A stretch of DNA of 64,000 nt, taken from NCBI GenBank assembly GCA_946894095.1, contig OX335645.2, positions 13,539,001 through 13,603,000 on the forward strand. The letters run 5' to 3'. The notes under the pieces were generated by a model, which saw nothing but the letters and a program-made list of their open reading frames with translations, was not told where the DNA came from and did no database searches. The number at the start of each line of letters is the position of its first letter. The stretch's first letter is position 1. The stretch is from Incurvaria masculella. Taxonomy: Eukaryota > Arthropoda > Insecta > Lepidoptera > Incurvariidae. The position numbers were made by a program, and so were the translations under genes. Below are positions 37,001 through 43,388 of this stretch, one piece after another.

Positions 37001-37271
37001 TTGCAACAAGAGACACATAGCAAGACTATAACAACAAGAGTTATCCAAAGTTATCAAGGAATTCATCACCATGTAAGGACAAAACCAAGGTAATATTAAT
37101 TTCGTACTCACCAACTGTTGTACTTTGGAGATAATTTTGCAAACTGTTCAATGGCACTGTGACACCAATTGCCTGCAAAAAATCTGGCTGAAACACCAAC
37201 ATCTTTTCTGCTCCAATTTCTTTAGGGATTTTGAACACACCGTCTCGGCTCTCTTCTGTGTTGTTACTCAT
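878..37271 (-). CDS. GTF3C2: TFIIIC subunit 2 (TFIIIC110)-like gene, 21 exons resolved, 3' end outside window
   Basis: Probable subunit of the TFIIIC complex, which binds the A/B boxes of tRNA genes and recruits TFIIIB and RNA polymerase III in the nucleus. Exons in transcript order: 37271-37112, 34325-29104, 28881-28741, 27182-26964, 26617-26471, 26012-25806, 24791-24645, 23967-23203, 21060-20920, 18801-18726, 17926-17805, 16691-16545, 16096-15894, 15252-15210, 14825-14698, 12317-12181, 10349-10274, 4554-4358, 3214-3016, 1965-1774, 980-878. All have AG acceptors and GT donors and the phases join without a break, giving at least 2,924 residues. The last exons resemble the human GTF3C2 WD40 region (VWALEWCPSG; RLGLLAAACSDGTVYIY; IQLWCF). 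Upstream come a mostly low-complexity 1,740-residue exon and alternating zinc-finger exons. The remaining WD40 blades and the stop lie left of base 1. A two-gene reading is possible but unlikely given the continuous phases. Confidence 0.8.
1022..1520. mobile_element. Foldback element in GTF3C2 intron
   Basis: About 50 bases at 1022-1071 (TTTAAAGTGTAAATAATAAT) reappear inverted at 1468-1520. Inner blocks around 1113-1130 and 1436-1450 (TTCCAGTT/AACTGGAA) also pair. The interior carries CAGGGTGTACCCAAACTCAA, a motif I associate with lepidopteran DNA transposon ends. Confidence 0.5.
1774..1965 (-). CDS. GTF3C2: GTF3C2-like exon 20: WD40 blade diagnostic for TFIIIC110
   Basis: One base, 63 codons, two bases; acceptor TTACAAG and donor GTGAGA. 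Contains VWALEWCPSGG and RLGLLAAACSDGTVYIY, then a CHPDQLP end, closely matching my memory of human GTF3C2. This is the strongest evidence for the gene's identity. Confidence 0.85.
2110..2315 (-). repeat. Diverged partial SINE copy
   Basis: Matches the body of the tRNA-derived SINE on the minus strand (ACATGGATGGCTAA, TACATTGAACTGGATGGA, CTTCGACCATC). The head is missing. Confidence 0.6.
2587..2925 (-). repeat. Dispersed lepidopteran repeat with (GTCC)n core
   Basis: Runs from GGGTTCCGTACCC through a perfect (GTCC)n tract (about 2638-2706) to ACGGAACCC and GAGCCCGACTCGTACTTGGC. Two more copies lie at 18128-18455 and 27573-27790 in the opposite orientation. Non-coding; superfamily not determined. 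Confidence 0.65.
3016..3214 (-). CDS. GTF3C2: GTF3C2-like exon 19: first WD40 segment
   Basis: Two bases, 65 codons, two bases; acceptor TCACCAG and donor GTAAGA. Contains FAGGPVTGVAWAPP and ends HRALIQLWCFDDFD, typical of a WD40 blade. Very GC-rich third positions. Confidence 0.8.
3524..3729. mobile_element. Short foldback MITE
   Basis: Two arms of about 72 bases pair almost perfectly: ATGTTTGAAAAATGTAACGG at the left, its inverse at the right, with CATTCTCCGACGTTTCGAGC in each arm and about 60 bases of loop. Non-coding, in the intron between GTF3C2-like exons 18 and 19. Confidence 0.7.
4358..4554 (-). CDS. GTF3C2: GTF3C2-like exon 18
   Basis: One base, 65 codons, one base; acceptor ATTGCAG and donor GTAAGT. 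Codes for CDTHFTTEVLFPEMVCQEFV and onward to WESLDVFRSDYVC. This is the region just before the WD40 domain. Two other frames are also open, but this is the one that fits both neighbours. Confidence 0.75.
5107..8391 (+). mobile_element. 5'-truncated CR1/Jockey-type LINE, interrupted by a second LINE
   Basis: The left part (5107-6594) encodes an endonuclease C-terminus (SHSLLDLILTS ... HDLIFLSY) and reverse transcriptase blocks (DYRPISILPFLSKVLE; GFRPSHSTT; LLDFSSAFNSVD; GVPQGGVLSPLLF). After the inserted element, 7085-7973 resumes with the catalytic YADD (HYHLYADDLQLY) and the C-terminal region (ARQWNQLPPHLR). A frameshift with a stop lies near 7425. The 3'UTR ends in a TAAA-type tail at about 8391. 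Dead copy in the intron between exons 17 and 18 of the minus-strand gene. Confidence 0.85.
6595..7083 (+). mobile_element. Jockey-like LINE 3' fragment nested in another LINE
   Basis: A 5'-truncated element encoding only the C-terminus of ORF2 (KTVLKPIWTYGMQLWGSA ... MKHPNQLA), stop at 6953-6955, then a 3'UTR and a long A tail. It is flanked by the duplicated target ATTAATAAA (6586-6594 and 7084-7092). Removing it restores the host frame from FSIFINK into IVSILVSHYHLYADD. Confidence 0.88.
8390..8600 (+). mobile_element. LINE ORF2 C-terminal fragment
   Basis: Open frame without a start, including HAPRLWKALPEPIRRSQSVS and LKTRLKRTL, the typical last part of CR1/Jockey ORF2. It abuts the tail of the preceding LINE, so that LINE may have inserted here. 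Confidence 0.6.
9365..9799 (+). mobile_element. Full-length tRNA-derived SINE, reference copy
   Basis: The head has pol III promoter boxes: A box TAGCCTAGTGG (9377-9387) and B box GGTTCGATACC (9420-9430). The body follows (CCCCTTCCCCTACTAGGTGG; CATCGCATTGGATGAAAAG) and an A-rich tail at 9767-9799. At least eight other copies or fragments occur in the window. Confidence 0.85.
10274..10349 (-). CDS. GTF3C2: GTF3C2-like exon 17
   Basis: Two bases, 24 codons, two bases; acceptor TTTTTCAG and donor GTAAGT. Codes for RIPYNSGQDDKFFNKGFYAN and four more residues. Only this frame is open, and only this exon connects the phases of exons 16 and 18. Confidence 0.7.
10687..11062 (-). mobile_element. SINE copy with diverged head
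   Basis: Minus-strand copy of the same SINE. The body matches from the T-run at 10687; the tRNA-like head near 11000-11062 is diverged (CCGAAGTGTCGCGCCACTGG). Confidence 0.75.
11160..11540 (-). mobile_element. Degraded LINE fragment (endonuclease-RT linker)
   Basis: Minus-strand frames read WSPVTLCKDVNVATELF and RRTKKNIKRWIK, then, after a stop, YKKYRNICNRATKAARELY. This is the usual linker between endonuclease and reverse transcriptase. No catalytic motifs remain. Confidence 0.55.
12181..12317 (-). CDS. GTF3C2: GTF3C2-like exon 16: acidic linker
   Basis: One base, 45 codons, one base; acceptor CTGCAG and donor GTAAGT. Strongly acidic (WESESEESESAVDSELSAEE) and Pro/Ser-rich, ending with a basic KKK patch. 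A TTAA MITE begins about 35 bases upstream of the acceptor. Confidence 0.75.
12354..12880. mobile_element. TTAA-type MITE, copy 1
   Basis: About 530 bases with inverted ends AAGGTGGCCCAACCCGGCGG / GTTGGGCCACCTTAA. Non-coding. Related copies at 34696, 46867 and 57579. The TTAA at the left is mutated to TAAA. Its left end lies about 35 bases from the exon 16 acceptor. Confidence 0.75.
12957..13270 (-). mobile_element. SINE copy, internally deleted
   Basis: Minus-strand copy of the SINE; the CCCCTACTAGGTGG block is deleted near 13140. The head survives as GCATCGCGCCACGGGGCTAC. Confidence 0.75.
13271..13596 (-). mobile_element. Partial LTR, same family as the solo LTR at 38457
   Basis: Reads TGTAAGTCTCGAGAGTGGTT from 13596 downward and aligns with the first half of the LTR at 38457-39024, including TTATTTCAG and CTAACTAGA. 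Truncated by the SINE at 13270. Confidence 0.65.
14698..14825 (-). CDS. GTF3C2: GTF3C2-like exon 15: last zinc finger
   Basis: 42 codons plus two bases, acceptor GGTGCAG and donor GTACGT. Finger CTGC-x12-HHC, then a Ser/Asp/Glu-rich tail (FSDDGSEPEV). Confidence 0.75.
15210..15252 (-). CDS. GTF3C2: GTF3C2-like exon 14: 43-base micro-exon
   Basis: One base plus 14 codons (AKAIIEKITTELVE), acceptor TTTTACAG and donor GTAATT. Short helix-like segment. It restores phase 0 between exons 13 and 15, which supports the call. Confidence 0.65.
15640..15735 (-). repeat. Fragment of a common lepidopteran repeat
   Basis: Contains CCCTTAGTCGCCTCTTACGA and GTGGAATCCGAACCACGAAC, blocks I associate with widespread lepidopteran repeats. 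Too short to classify. Confidence 0.4.
15894..16096 (-). CDS. GTF3C2: GTF3C2-like exon 13: C2H2 finger and Pro/Ala linker
   Basis: 67 codons plus two bases, acceptor TTTGCAG and donor GTACGT. Begins with a C2H2 finger (CEVC, then STHMSVH), then a Pro/Ala/Asp linker and a basic KRRR patch. Much more GC-rich than the upstream exons. Confidence 0.75.
16545..16691 (-). CDS. GTF3C2: GTF3C2-like exon 12: type-B C2HC zinc finger
   Basis: 49 codons, phase 0-0, acceptor TTTTCAG. The donor is the weaker GTTGTA, but the exon length matches exons 5 and 7 exactly. Finger CVKC ... HIIVC, the fifth type-B copy. Confidence 0.7.
17805..17926 (-). CDS. GTF3C2: GTF3C2-like exon 11: type-A zinc finger
   Basis: Two bases plus 40 codons (phase 1 to 0), acceptor TTTTCAG and donor GTAAGT. 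Finger CAVC ... HYNLAWFEGG, the fifth type-A copy. Confidence 0.8.
18128..18455 (+). repeat. Dispersed repeat with (GGAC)n core, copy 2
   Basis: Inverse of the 2587-2925 repeat: starts GCGAGTCGGACTCGCACACG, has a GACGGACGGA-rich core and ends GGGTATGGAACCCTAAAA. Confidence 0.65.
18726..18801 (-). CDS. GTF3C2: GTF3C2-like exon 10: short basic linker
   Basis: 25 codons plus one base (phase 0 to 1), acceptor TTTCAAG and donor GTAAGT. Basic linker (VSKRYIRKPD) with no finger. It joins exon 11 in frame through a split Gln codon. Confidence 0.7.
18991..20814 (+). mobile_element. Non-autonomous Helitron-like element
   Basis: Begins A|TCTATACTAATATAATAA and ends with a hairpin (ACCCG...CGGGT is ATAACCCG...CCGGGT here) followed by ACCGCAGCTAG|T. 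TC start, CTAG end and insertion between A and T fit the Helitron pattern. The GC-rich interior (19180-19790) holds only chance open frames. It shares its 3' half with the copies at 21079, 22242 and 57438. Confidence 0.65.
20920..21060 (-). CDS. GTF3C2: GTF3C2-like exon 9: type-B C2HC zinc finger
   Basis: 47 codons, phase 0-0, acceptor TTCTCAG and donor GTAAGT. CRLC ... HIRRC finger in C-x2-C-x12-H-x3-C spacing. It sits between two Helitron-like insertions, only about 20 and 105 bases away. Confidence 0.8.
21079..22241 (+). mobile_element. Helitron-like element, tandem unit 1
   Basis: Starts A|TCTAATCTAATCTAATAAA just beyond exon 9 of the TFIIIC gene, has an (ATGG)n tract (about 21123-21171) and ends ACCGCAGCTAG at 22241. 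A second unit follows directly. Confidence 0.65.
22242..23143 (+). mobile_element. Helitron-like element, tandem unit 2
   Basis: Starts immediately after the CTAG of unit 1 with TAAATATTATAAAGGGGAAT, repeats the (ATGG)n tract and downstream blocks, has an internal deletion near 22570, and ends ACCGCAGCTAG. Its end is 60 bases from the exon 8 donor. Confidence 0.65.
23203..23967 (-). CDS. GTF3C2: GTF3C2-like exon 8: coding minisatellite plus type-A zinc finger
   Basis: 255 codons, phase 0-0, acceptor CTGCAG and donor GTAAGT. The first two thirds are about eleven copies of a 16-residue unit (ERKQGEPNDDSNSLLI), highly charged and probably helical or disordered. A basic segment (KAKKRRR) and a type-A finger follow (CARC ... 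HDYIAW, with one residue fewer between the histidines). The opposite strand of the repeat is also open, but that is a by-product of the repeat. Confidence 0.8.
23411..23938 (-). repeat. 48-bp coding minisatellite
   Basis: Eleven head-to-tail 48-base units starting at 23411, 23459, 23507 and so on. Nine are near-identical; the last two (from 23843) are diverged. The unit length is divisible by three, so exon 8 stays open. It encodes repeats of ERKQGEPNDDSNSLLI. Confidence 0.92.
24561..24608. repeat. Perfect short inverted repeat
   Basis: AAATGTTAAAACAATGG and its exact inverse are separated by about 12 bases, in the intron after exon 7. No function evident. Confidence 0.55.
24645..24791 (-). 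CDS. GTF3C2: GTF3C2-like exon 7: type-B C2HC zinc finger
   Basis: 49 codons, phase 0-0, donor GTGAGA. Duplicate of exon 5 (CHKC ... HVKAC), carrying the same flanking intron sequence. Confidence 0.8.
24914..25165 (-). mobile_element. SINE copy in intron between exons 6 and 7
   Basis: Minus-strand SINE body lacking the tRNA head. Shares with the copy at 26703 the variants GAAATAAGG and AAAACACGAGA, absent from the other copies. Confidence 0.75.
25806..26012 (-). CDS. GTF3C2: GTF3C2-like exon 6: type-A zinc finger
   Basis: 69 codons, phase 0-0, donor GTTAGT. Duplicate of exon 4, lacking four codons after KDS. Finger CAIC ... HEYLAW. The flanking intron bases also match those of exon 4. Confidence 0.8.
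26471..26617 (-). CDS. GTF3C2: GTF3C2-like exon 5: type-B C2HC zinc finger
   Basis: 49 codons, phase 0-0, donor GTAAGT. Contains CHKC ... HIKTC in C-x2-C-x12-H-x3-C spacing. Differs from exon 7 at only a few residues. Confidence 0.8.
26703..26895 (-). mobile_element. SINE copy in intron between exons 4 and 5
   Basis: Minus-strand SINE body, truncated on its 5' side. The flank next to exon 5 matches that of the 24914 copy, so the two appear to be duplicates of one insertion. Confidence 0.7.
26964..27182 (-). CDS. GTF3C2: GTF3C2-like exon 4: type-A zinc finger
   Basis: 73 codons, phase 0-0, donor GTTAGT. Finger pattern C-x2-C-x8-W-x2-H-x4-H-x3-AW (CAIC ... HEYLAW). Nearly identical to exon 6: together with exon 5 it forms one unit of a recent two-exon tandem duplication. 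Confidence 0.8.
27573..27790 (+). repeat. Dispersed repeat with (GGAC)n core, copy 3, truncated
   Basis: Starts CCGGCCAAATGCGAGTCGG and ends in GACGGACGGACGGATGGACG. The AGGGTTCCGT end is missing. Confidence 0.6.
28024..28444 (-). mobile_element. RTE-clade LINE 3' fragment
   Basis: A minus-strand open frame of about 140 codons carries the RTE ORF2 C-terminal signature (ETWTLTVGTAHKLKVAQRAM; RVAKLKWQWAGHV; GKPPARWSDVIRQTAGDNW). 5'-truncated, lying in the intron between exons 3 and 4 of the TFIIIC gene on the same strand. Confidence 0.85.
28741..28881 (-). CDS. GTF3C2: GTF3C2-like exon 3: type-B C2HC zinc finger
   Basis: 47 codons, phase 0-0, acceptor TTTCAG and donor GTAAAT. Contains C-x2-C-x12-H-x3-C (CTVC ... 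HIRRC), a C2HC finger, after a leucine-containing helix-like segment. First of five type-B exons. Confidence 0.8.
29104..34325 (-). CDS. GTF3C2: GTF3C2-like exon 2: giant 1,740-codon exon ending in a zinc finger
   Basis: One uninterrupted 5,222-base exon (residues 54-1794), entered after CTACAG in phase 1 and left at TTA|GTAAGT in phase 0. The protein is rich in Asn, Ser, Lys, Asp and Ile, very AT-rich, and apparently disordered. It has an acidic stretch (positions about 31190-31300, with LFSDDYGDNSFSD), basic stretches of nuclear-signal type near its end (KRGKPPKRKAG; KRRNPIKRKC), and three diverged internal repeats at 30357-30930. The last 35 residues form the first type-A zinc finger (C-x2-C-x8-W-x2-H-x4-H-x3-GW). 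I know no named domain for the rest. Confidence 0.8.
30357..30930 (-). repeat. Three diverged coding repeats in exon 2
   Basis: Three copies of a block of about 45 residues recur roughly every 66-78 residues, with pattern KSNTxNKNIxIxKH ... METSEDxNILSNSCA ... DIKV. The third copy is the most diverged. Confidence 0.75.
34696..35110. mobile_element. TTAA-type MITE, copy 2, truncated
   Basis: Starts TTAAGCTGGCCCTTCCCGGC and follows copy 1 (CTCTGGGACCTTC; ATCCACCTCCAAAGTTATTG) until about 35110; the other end is missing. It lies in the first intron of the TFIIIC gene. Confidence 0.65.
35111..37111. other. Remainder of first GTF3C2-like intron
   Basis: No coding exon recognised. A small foldback element lies at 36013-36160. 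The rest is unique-looking AT-rich sequence; 35140-35480 is less AT-rich but has no recognisable frame. Confidence 0.5.
36013..36160. mobile_element. Small foldback MITE
   Basis: Ends pair over about 35 bases: CCTAAGTCCGCTAATAGGTA at the left and the inverse of CCTAAGTCCGCTAAAAGATA at the right. 148 bases, non-coding. Confidence 0.55.
37112..37271 (-). CDS. GTF3C2: GTF3C2-like exon 1 (start codon)
   Basis: Codes for residues 1-53, beginning MSNNTEESRDG, and ends in phase 1 at a GTGAGT donor. The ATG is preceded by an A-rich run. No in-frame stop lies just upstream, and a possible acceptor (TTTTCAG) about 25 bases before the ATG suggests a 5'UTR intron. The start is therefore likely but not proven. 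Confidence 0.65.
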
Positions 37272-38456
37272 TTTTTTTAAATCTATGCTGCAACTGAAAA
37301 TTACAGATTTGAGACTATGATTAAAGGAAGTTTGAGTGCCTTTTGCAATTAAGGGATTTTAAACCTTCCTAACTTAGCAAATAATTGCACTTGCAAGCGA
37401 TCAGTGAAAGCTTGTGACTTATTTAAAGTAATGTAGAGCTTTAAAGGTGTGCCTTATTTCAGTAAATGTATGCATAATTTTTCGTATTTCGAATAGATGG
37501 TTACATAAATAACCCTAACCTGTTTTCTTTCCACCTTCAAATAAAAATACTATTAGTATTTAATTGTTTTATTCGTAGTTTTCAGCAAGAAACTGTTTCT
37601 TCCCAAACTATTCATTCCCTGTCCATCCAACAACTATCAAAAAAAGTTACGTGTTTAAATACGCAACCAAATATCAAGCCTGGCCGAAAGACATAATCGC
37701 AGGCACTAACCAGAGCCCCGATGATCTACTTTATATATTCCGAGAAACAATAATGACTACTTCTTTGGATTGTCATTGGAGTCCGTAGTCAGAGTTCTCA
37801 CCTAAAATAGTGTTACTCCAAATAGGACGACTAGAATTTTCAAACGTATAAAGAATTTCATAACGCCACAGTGGGCGTTAGTCGATCAAAATTCGCGACC
37901 TCACAGAGACACTGCGTAAGCTGTCAAATCAAACTCGGGTTCGTAACTAAGTATTGACATTGCTGTTTGTGCGGACTCTGCAGTTTCATACAAATGGGTA
38001 GTCGTCAAGAGTTTAGGCATGTTATGCATGTTATGTTGGGTGATGCATCAATCGTAGATGGTGTTGGATGTAGTTGTTGGAATAGTTGTTAGGTATTGTA
38101 TGATGTTGTATGATGCTGTATGATCTTGTATAGTGTTGTGTGGTTTTGTATGACATTATATGGTGTTGCATGATGTTGTATAATGTTATATGGAGTGTAT
38201 GATATTGTATGGTATTGTATGGAATTTGATGATAAGTTAAGTTGTAAGATATTTTAGAGGATTCATTGTTTTGTTTTAATGATTTAAGTATGATGTTGCA
38301 TAGATTTGTATTTTCTTGTATGAAGTTTGTATTGTGTTGTATGGGGTTTGTATGGTATTTTATAGTATTGTATGGTGTTGTATGATATTGTTGGCAGATA
38401 CAGATATATGTAGACAGACAGACCAATACAACAGAAAGACACAGACAGAACAGACT
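37272..38456. other. 5' flank of GTF3C2-like gene; degenerate tandem repeat
   Basis: The presumed promoter region shows no clear TATA box. 37780-37830 resembles the MITE arm seen again at 46752 (GAGTTCTCACCTAAA). 38028-38390 is a degenerate tandem repeat of about 10 bases (TGTTGTATGA). Confidence 0.5.
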
Positions 38457-39024
38457 TGTAAGTCTCAAGAGTGGTTTTTTCAGGTCTAGAATTGTCTAAC
38501 TAGATTAAAAAATGGGAAAAGATCAAGATCAATCTTCGTTATTTCAGAATACAAGTGCACACGATCAGAGAACTTATAAACTCGATGACAGGCATTTCAC
38601 AGCGTACACAGCGCTGAGCACATGCGCTCAACCGTGCGCCATTTGTACTATCTGTGTTCGATCTAGAGTGAATATGAGCAATTCAGAACGGTCATGTACC
38701 CATATATTGCTGCAATCTCTGCAATATACGCATTTTCGTACGTACATGTAGTATGGGCACGTTCCCTTAAGCAGATGTTGGCGCCACGAGTTCCGGCGGA
38801 AGTTGTGCGCTTGCTGCGGACCAATCAGGAGAGACCGAGTGGGGAGCAGCCAATCAACGAGCGACACACAAGGGATGGGTAATGCGCCGGCGCAGGAGTA
38901 AATAACGTGGCGGCCATTACGTTTTCGAGCACCGTTGCGCGCGCATTGTGGAGAGCACATGTTGTGTTAATAAACGCATAATACGGTCTTGATTGTTTGA
39001 CACGGTTATTTCTGTGCAGTTACA
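38457..39024 (+). mobile_element. Solo LTR of an LTR retrotransposon
   Basis: 568 bases with ends TGTAA...TTACA and an AATAAA near 38968. Its first half is repeated inverted at 13271-13596. No internal retrotransposon sequence adjoins and no clear target duplication is visible, so it is an old solo LTR or fragment. Confidence 0.6.
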
Positions 39025-40690
39025 CAAATGCTAGCAATTTTGAAAGGTCACAGACAATAATCAAATGATTTTCATACTCAAGACAATCACAAAAAGGTAA
39101 AAATGTGGCTTAAGGCCACATAGTCACTGAGAGTAAACTCGAACTACCATTTGCAAACTAACCAACTTCGAAATTCTGTAAACGCCTGTTTAGATGAAAA
39201 CTCAAACTAAGCTGATCTGGAATGAGTCAAGCTCAATATGGAAGTGTTCAATATGGACGACCTTATAACTTACAAGGACCAGCGATTTCAAACCAAAAGA
39301 ACCTGTCGTGGCTTTTTGATGGAAAGTGGTTTAGAGTAGTAAACCGGATATCATAAAATGGGTTCAAGACTGAATTCTTTACTGTTGAAGGTAATAGCAT
39401 ACTACCAGTGAAATAGCTCTACATTATCTTGAAGAATCTAGACCTGCCGAGATAACGCAGCTCATATATGGAGAGAGCTGCAAAGTCTTCACTAGAGGCA
39501 TCCTACATAATATCGATAGTTATATGGAGGCAGGTATTTACTTTGTATTTCCTCATGTACCATAATTTATCGCAAAAGAATCGTTTTGCTTGTATTTATT
39601 ATTGGTCCTATTGTTTGTGTCTTGATTCGAATGAACATATCTCGACAATCCTGTGAGTTATACATGAACTGGCAAGACTTTAGGACTATGCATAAGGGCA
39701 ATTTTAAGCAGACTTAGGCACTCGGAACTGAAGTAAGGTGCATAAATGCCACGCAAAAAAATTGCCATAGTATAGCATAGCAAAAATTACACCGGCCAAA
39801 GCCCCGTTTTGAGGCTATTTCATGCAAATATATCTTGTGTATGACTAAAGAGACTGAATTCTCAATACATTTTGTAATTTAAAGTATTTAATGATAAAAT
39901 CATAAAATATTGTTAAAAAAAATATTGTTCGAGTTAAAAGAACATAAAACATAATGTCATAAATTTTACAAATTATGCAAACATTCTACAGTATTTGGAA
40001 TCCCGTTTTAGTATCCAGTACAAATAAAATAAACCACAAAAAAAAAAAAAACACTTTCATAATCCTGCCATAATCGCCCCAATCAGAGTCAAGGCATTAA
40101 CCAATTTTATGGCTGCTGTTGGCAAAATCAAAGTAAAGGCCTTACGCTTGCTGTATGGATAGGGTAAACTAATTCGGGAACATGGATGTTCGGATAATCG
40201 ATTTTTTCGGATACGGAATTAACCTCAAAGATTTATTACTTACGTTAAAATACCTATTTATCACATATATATTAATGTATTTACACAAATTAAGCATGTA
40301 GTTCATACATTATATGTGCATACTTGTAATAAACTGGCCTAAAGAAATGTTACACAATATAAATGGCTGTGAAATCGTTATCGGGGCATACGTTTTGAGA
40401 AAAAAATTGGGCTGTGTATTTGAATAAAGCCCCTGGATTTGAAGCTAGCTGGATGGATAGGATGAAAGATCGACCTTCTAGGACCTACCCATGAAAATAT
40501 TATAGTGCGGAAACAATTCCTTCATATTAAAAAAAAATTCAAACTTTCCAAAAATTTTTAATTATCAATTGGCGTGCGCTCGCTCATGGATCACTCCGTT
40601 TCACGGTCATTACGTAGTTGCCAGGTGAAATGCATTAACCCACATTGTGTGGTAATTGTAGTATTTTTGGACGTAAATTAATACTGGTGT
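39025..40690. other. Intergenic, nothing recognised
   Basis: AT-rich sequence with frequent stops in all frames. An A-run at 40037-40051 could be an old retroposon tail. Confidence 0.5.
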
Positions 40691-40693
40691 ATT

Positions 40694-40985
40694 TAAATTG
40701 CTCCAAAACCAAATTAGCCGCCCCGACATTACATATTGGTGTGCGTCATCCCTAGAGTGTTTTTTAGAAGTGCGGAGACGAAAGCTCGCGCAGGAGTTCC
40801 CGAGCGTAGCGAACGGTACGAGACCGTAGGCGCGTGGCGGGAGGTCGCGAGCGAAGCGAGCGGGCGACCACCCTGCCGCGGCGAAGGTCTAGTGCAGTCG
40901 CTCAAGCGAAGGGGCCGACCAAGCGAGTCTTTCGGCGTAGCCACCAACTTCACTTGGTTGGGCTTTCGAAATAGATCCAAAAACC
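40694..40985. repeat. GC-rich dispersed repeat, copy 1
   Basis: Shares GCCGCCCCGACATTACAT, GTGTGCGTCATCCCTAGA and TCTTTCGGCGTAGCC with 63650-63845. Internal short repeats of GCGAGCGAAGCGAGC type. Unclassified. Confidence 0.6.
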
Positions 40986-41139
40986 ATAAAACATAAAGAG
41001 AATAGGTCGGGGTCATTATAGTATGATATAGTGGCAACACAGGTTGTGCAGTTGGTTTGGACTGATCAATGTATAATAATTGATAATGTAGGTTAGGTTA
41101 CGTTAGATACATTAGTTTATGCTTTGTGTTCTGTGTTGC

Positions 41140-41240
41140 GTCGCTGTTTTTAGTGTTAACAGTGGGAAACTCGCTTCCGGTTTACTTCGCAGCGGACAAC
41201 AAGGTACGGACGCCATTTTGTTAGCTTTCTCAAGCATGAT
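41140..41240 (+). promoter_or_regulatory. Candidate TATA-less promoter block
   Basis: An ETS-like CTTCCGG near 41174 and a YY1-like CGCCATTTTG near 41211 lie close together in a locally GC-richer stretch. No gene is seen directly downstream. Confidence 0.2.
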
Positions 41241-43388
41241 TTCTGATTTTTGGAAACGTGATTTTTTTTGGTTTCCGCAACTTCTCATGTCGCGCAAACG
41301 TATGTTTTTGAGGTTCTTAGTAGGTATTTATTTTATTTGAATTTTTTTCTAGGGGCTTTATTCAAATACAATCCCAAAAATTGGTTGGGTAACCACGTTT
41401 TTTCCCACCATGAATTCGAAAAAGGTGAACGATAAAAAGCCTACAATACTTTCATTGTCAAAAGAATATTCATTAAATTATAGGCAGTTCATAGAAAATT
41501 AACTGCCAATGAATCTGCATTTTTTTTCCTTTCCGCAACTTCGCTTGTAGATTAGTAATATTGTTTAGTAAGTCTTGGAATACGCCTCCTAATAAGTATA
41601 TTCCCTACATTCGCCGCAACACGAATTAGATTAAACGTGATTTGATGGTTTTTGTGTTGCGTTGCTTCAATTGAAGAAGGGAAGTAGGGGCGATAAGTAT
41701 TTATACATACGCACCTTTCGTTCAGCAATCTTTACGCTCGCACTGTTAAATAAATGATGTGCATGTCCACAGCGAAGAATTTCACAGAATATCTTGACAT
41801 AAGTCGTCTTTTTTGCAACACGCAGCATGCACGCGATCGTGTCGATCCAAGAGTTTAAACACAGAAAACAAAAACTTGACAGAAGGCCTGATTTATCTGA
41901 CATTGACAAAAAGTCGTTTAGATCTGAAATAATAGCCATCCAAAACTACCTTGGTAAGAACGATATTTTTTCTGAAAGTTTCTCTTTCGTATTAGAGTGC
42001 ACTGGCAACATTTAATATGTGGATTATCACCGGGCTAACCATACAAAATGCAATTAAGTATTTTTCATGCAACCTGATATTGATGGCTAATACCACACAA
42101 CCACACACACTAGTACGTACGTAGATAATCCGCTTATTAAAGCTACCACGCCAACGCTGTATACTTTCATCAATTACCTCTCTTTTATACTTTCTCACAT
42201 AAGAAAACTACTTAGAGAATGATGAAAATGTATCCTGGCCTGCAAATCGAAAGGCCAAGTTTGCGTTTCGCGGACTTCCAGCTGATACTGATCCGCCCTA
42301 TTTCAAAAATGAACTCCGAGAGCAAATAAAAAAAATTAAAATAATTTATAGCATAATCACTTTCAATAGTACATACAAAATGGTGAACAAGCGGTACTTA
42401 AAACGTAAGTTTAGTGATTGTAGTTGTGCAGCAATCGTTTCGCATTTTCGCGAACACTGAAATTTGTGGTCACATGGTGGACACAGATTTAACATGTTAT
42501 GCCGTAAAGATAAAACTTGAAAACTTGAAAATGAAACCATGATGAACTTACATATAACTATCAAATATGTTTCTAACCGTGGTAAGTGGTTAAAAGTGGT
42601 TATCCGTGGCTGGGATTTGCTGGCAGAGTTTGGCCAGCCTATACCAGTGAGAGCATTATGTACAGTCGTTACTTATCAAATTATACACTGGAAAGAGAAG
42701 GAATTTCTAAGTCCCTTTTACTCTATGGTTGACGTCAGCATGTCAGAAAGAGATCTCAAATTTGTCTTTATTTCCGGTGTATAGATTTCAGACAAAACGA
42801 CTGTACCTGGCACCTCACAATTGACACCGCCCACGCAAGACCCACATGGATTATAGGATATCTTAAGAATTTAAAGCGATTATCTAACCCTCAATACATT
42901 TTCAGGAATGCAATGTAGTAGATACAGCTAAGTAAAAGGGGGCTAATTAGTATTTCATAAGATTGCCTTTGGAATTTGTGTTTAGAAAATGTTACACGAA
43001 TGTTACAAAATGAAGTCTAGAGCATGAATTAGTATTATTTTTGGATATATTTTGGGATCATCTAAGAGCATTTCTCTTTAGTGCAATTTGAAGGCCAAAT
43101 TAAGAGTTTTATTACGGATATTGATGCGTGCAAGCTACAAGACTATAATTTATATCTATTAGCTACTTTTTCAAGCAATCTTATTTTTTGTGTAAAGCTC
43201 AAATATAAATGCGGGCCTAAATTTATCGCGAAATATATTGAAATAATTGTAAAAAACTAACGCGCTCACCGTGATTAAAAAATTTAAGCATTATTAAAAT
43301 ATTTTTTTTTTATTTAATTTTCTTGAATTTTTTTTTTGTTTTTTTGTTTTTTGGGCTCTGTCCAGCGTAGACAATTTGAGAAAGCTCA
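41241..43388. other. Intergenic, no gene recognised
   Basis: Several open frames of 60-90 codons occur (for example 41667-41939 minus and 42539-42784 plus), with no recognisable motif. Long T and A runs near 43300. Confidence 0.45.

Noticed and set aside
38031..38468. A 145-codon open frame rich in Tyr, His, Thr and Ile on the minus strand
   Set aside because: It is a translation of a degenerate 10-base tandem repeat, with no domain and biased composition.
41667..42015. Opposing open frames of 62-90 codons in intergenic DNA
   Set aside because: No recognisable motif, no convincing splice sites, and overlapping frames on both strands; insufficient for a gene call.
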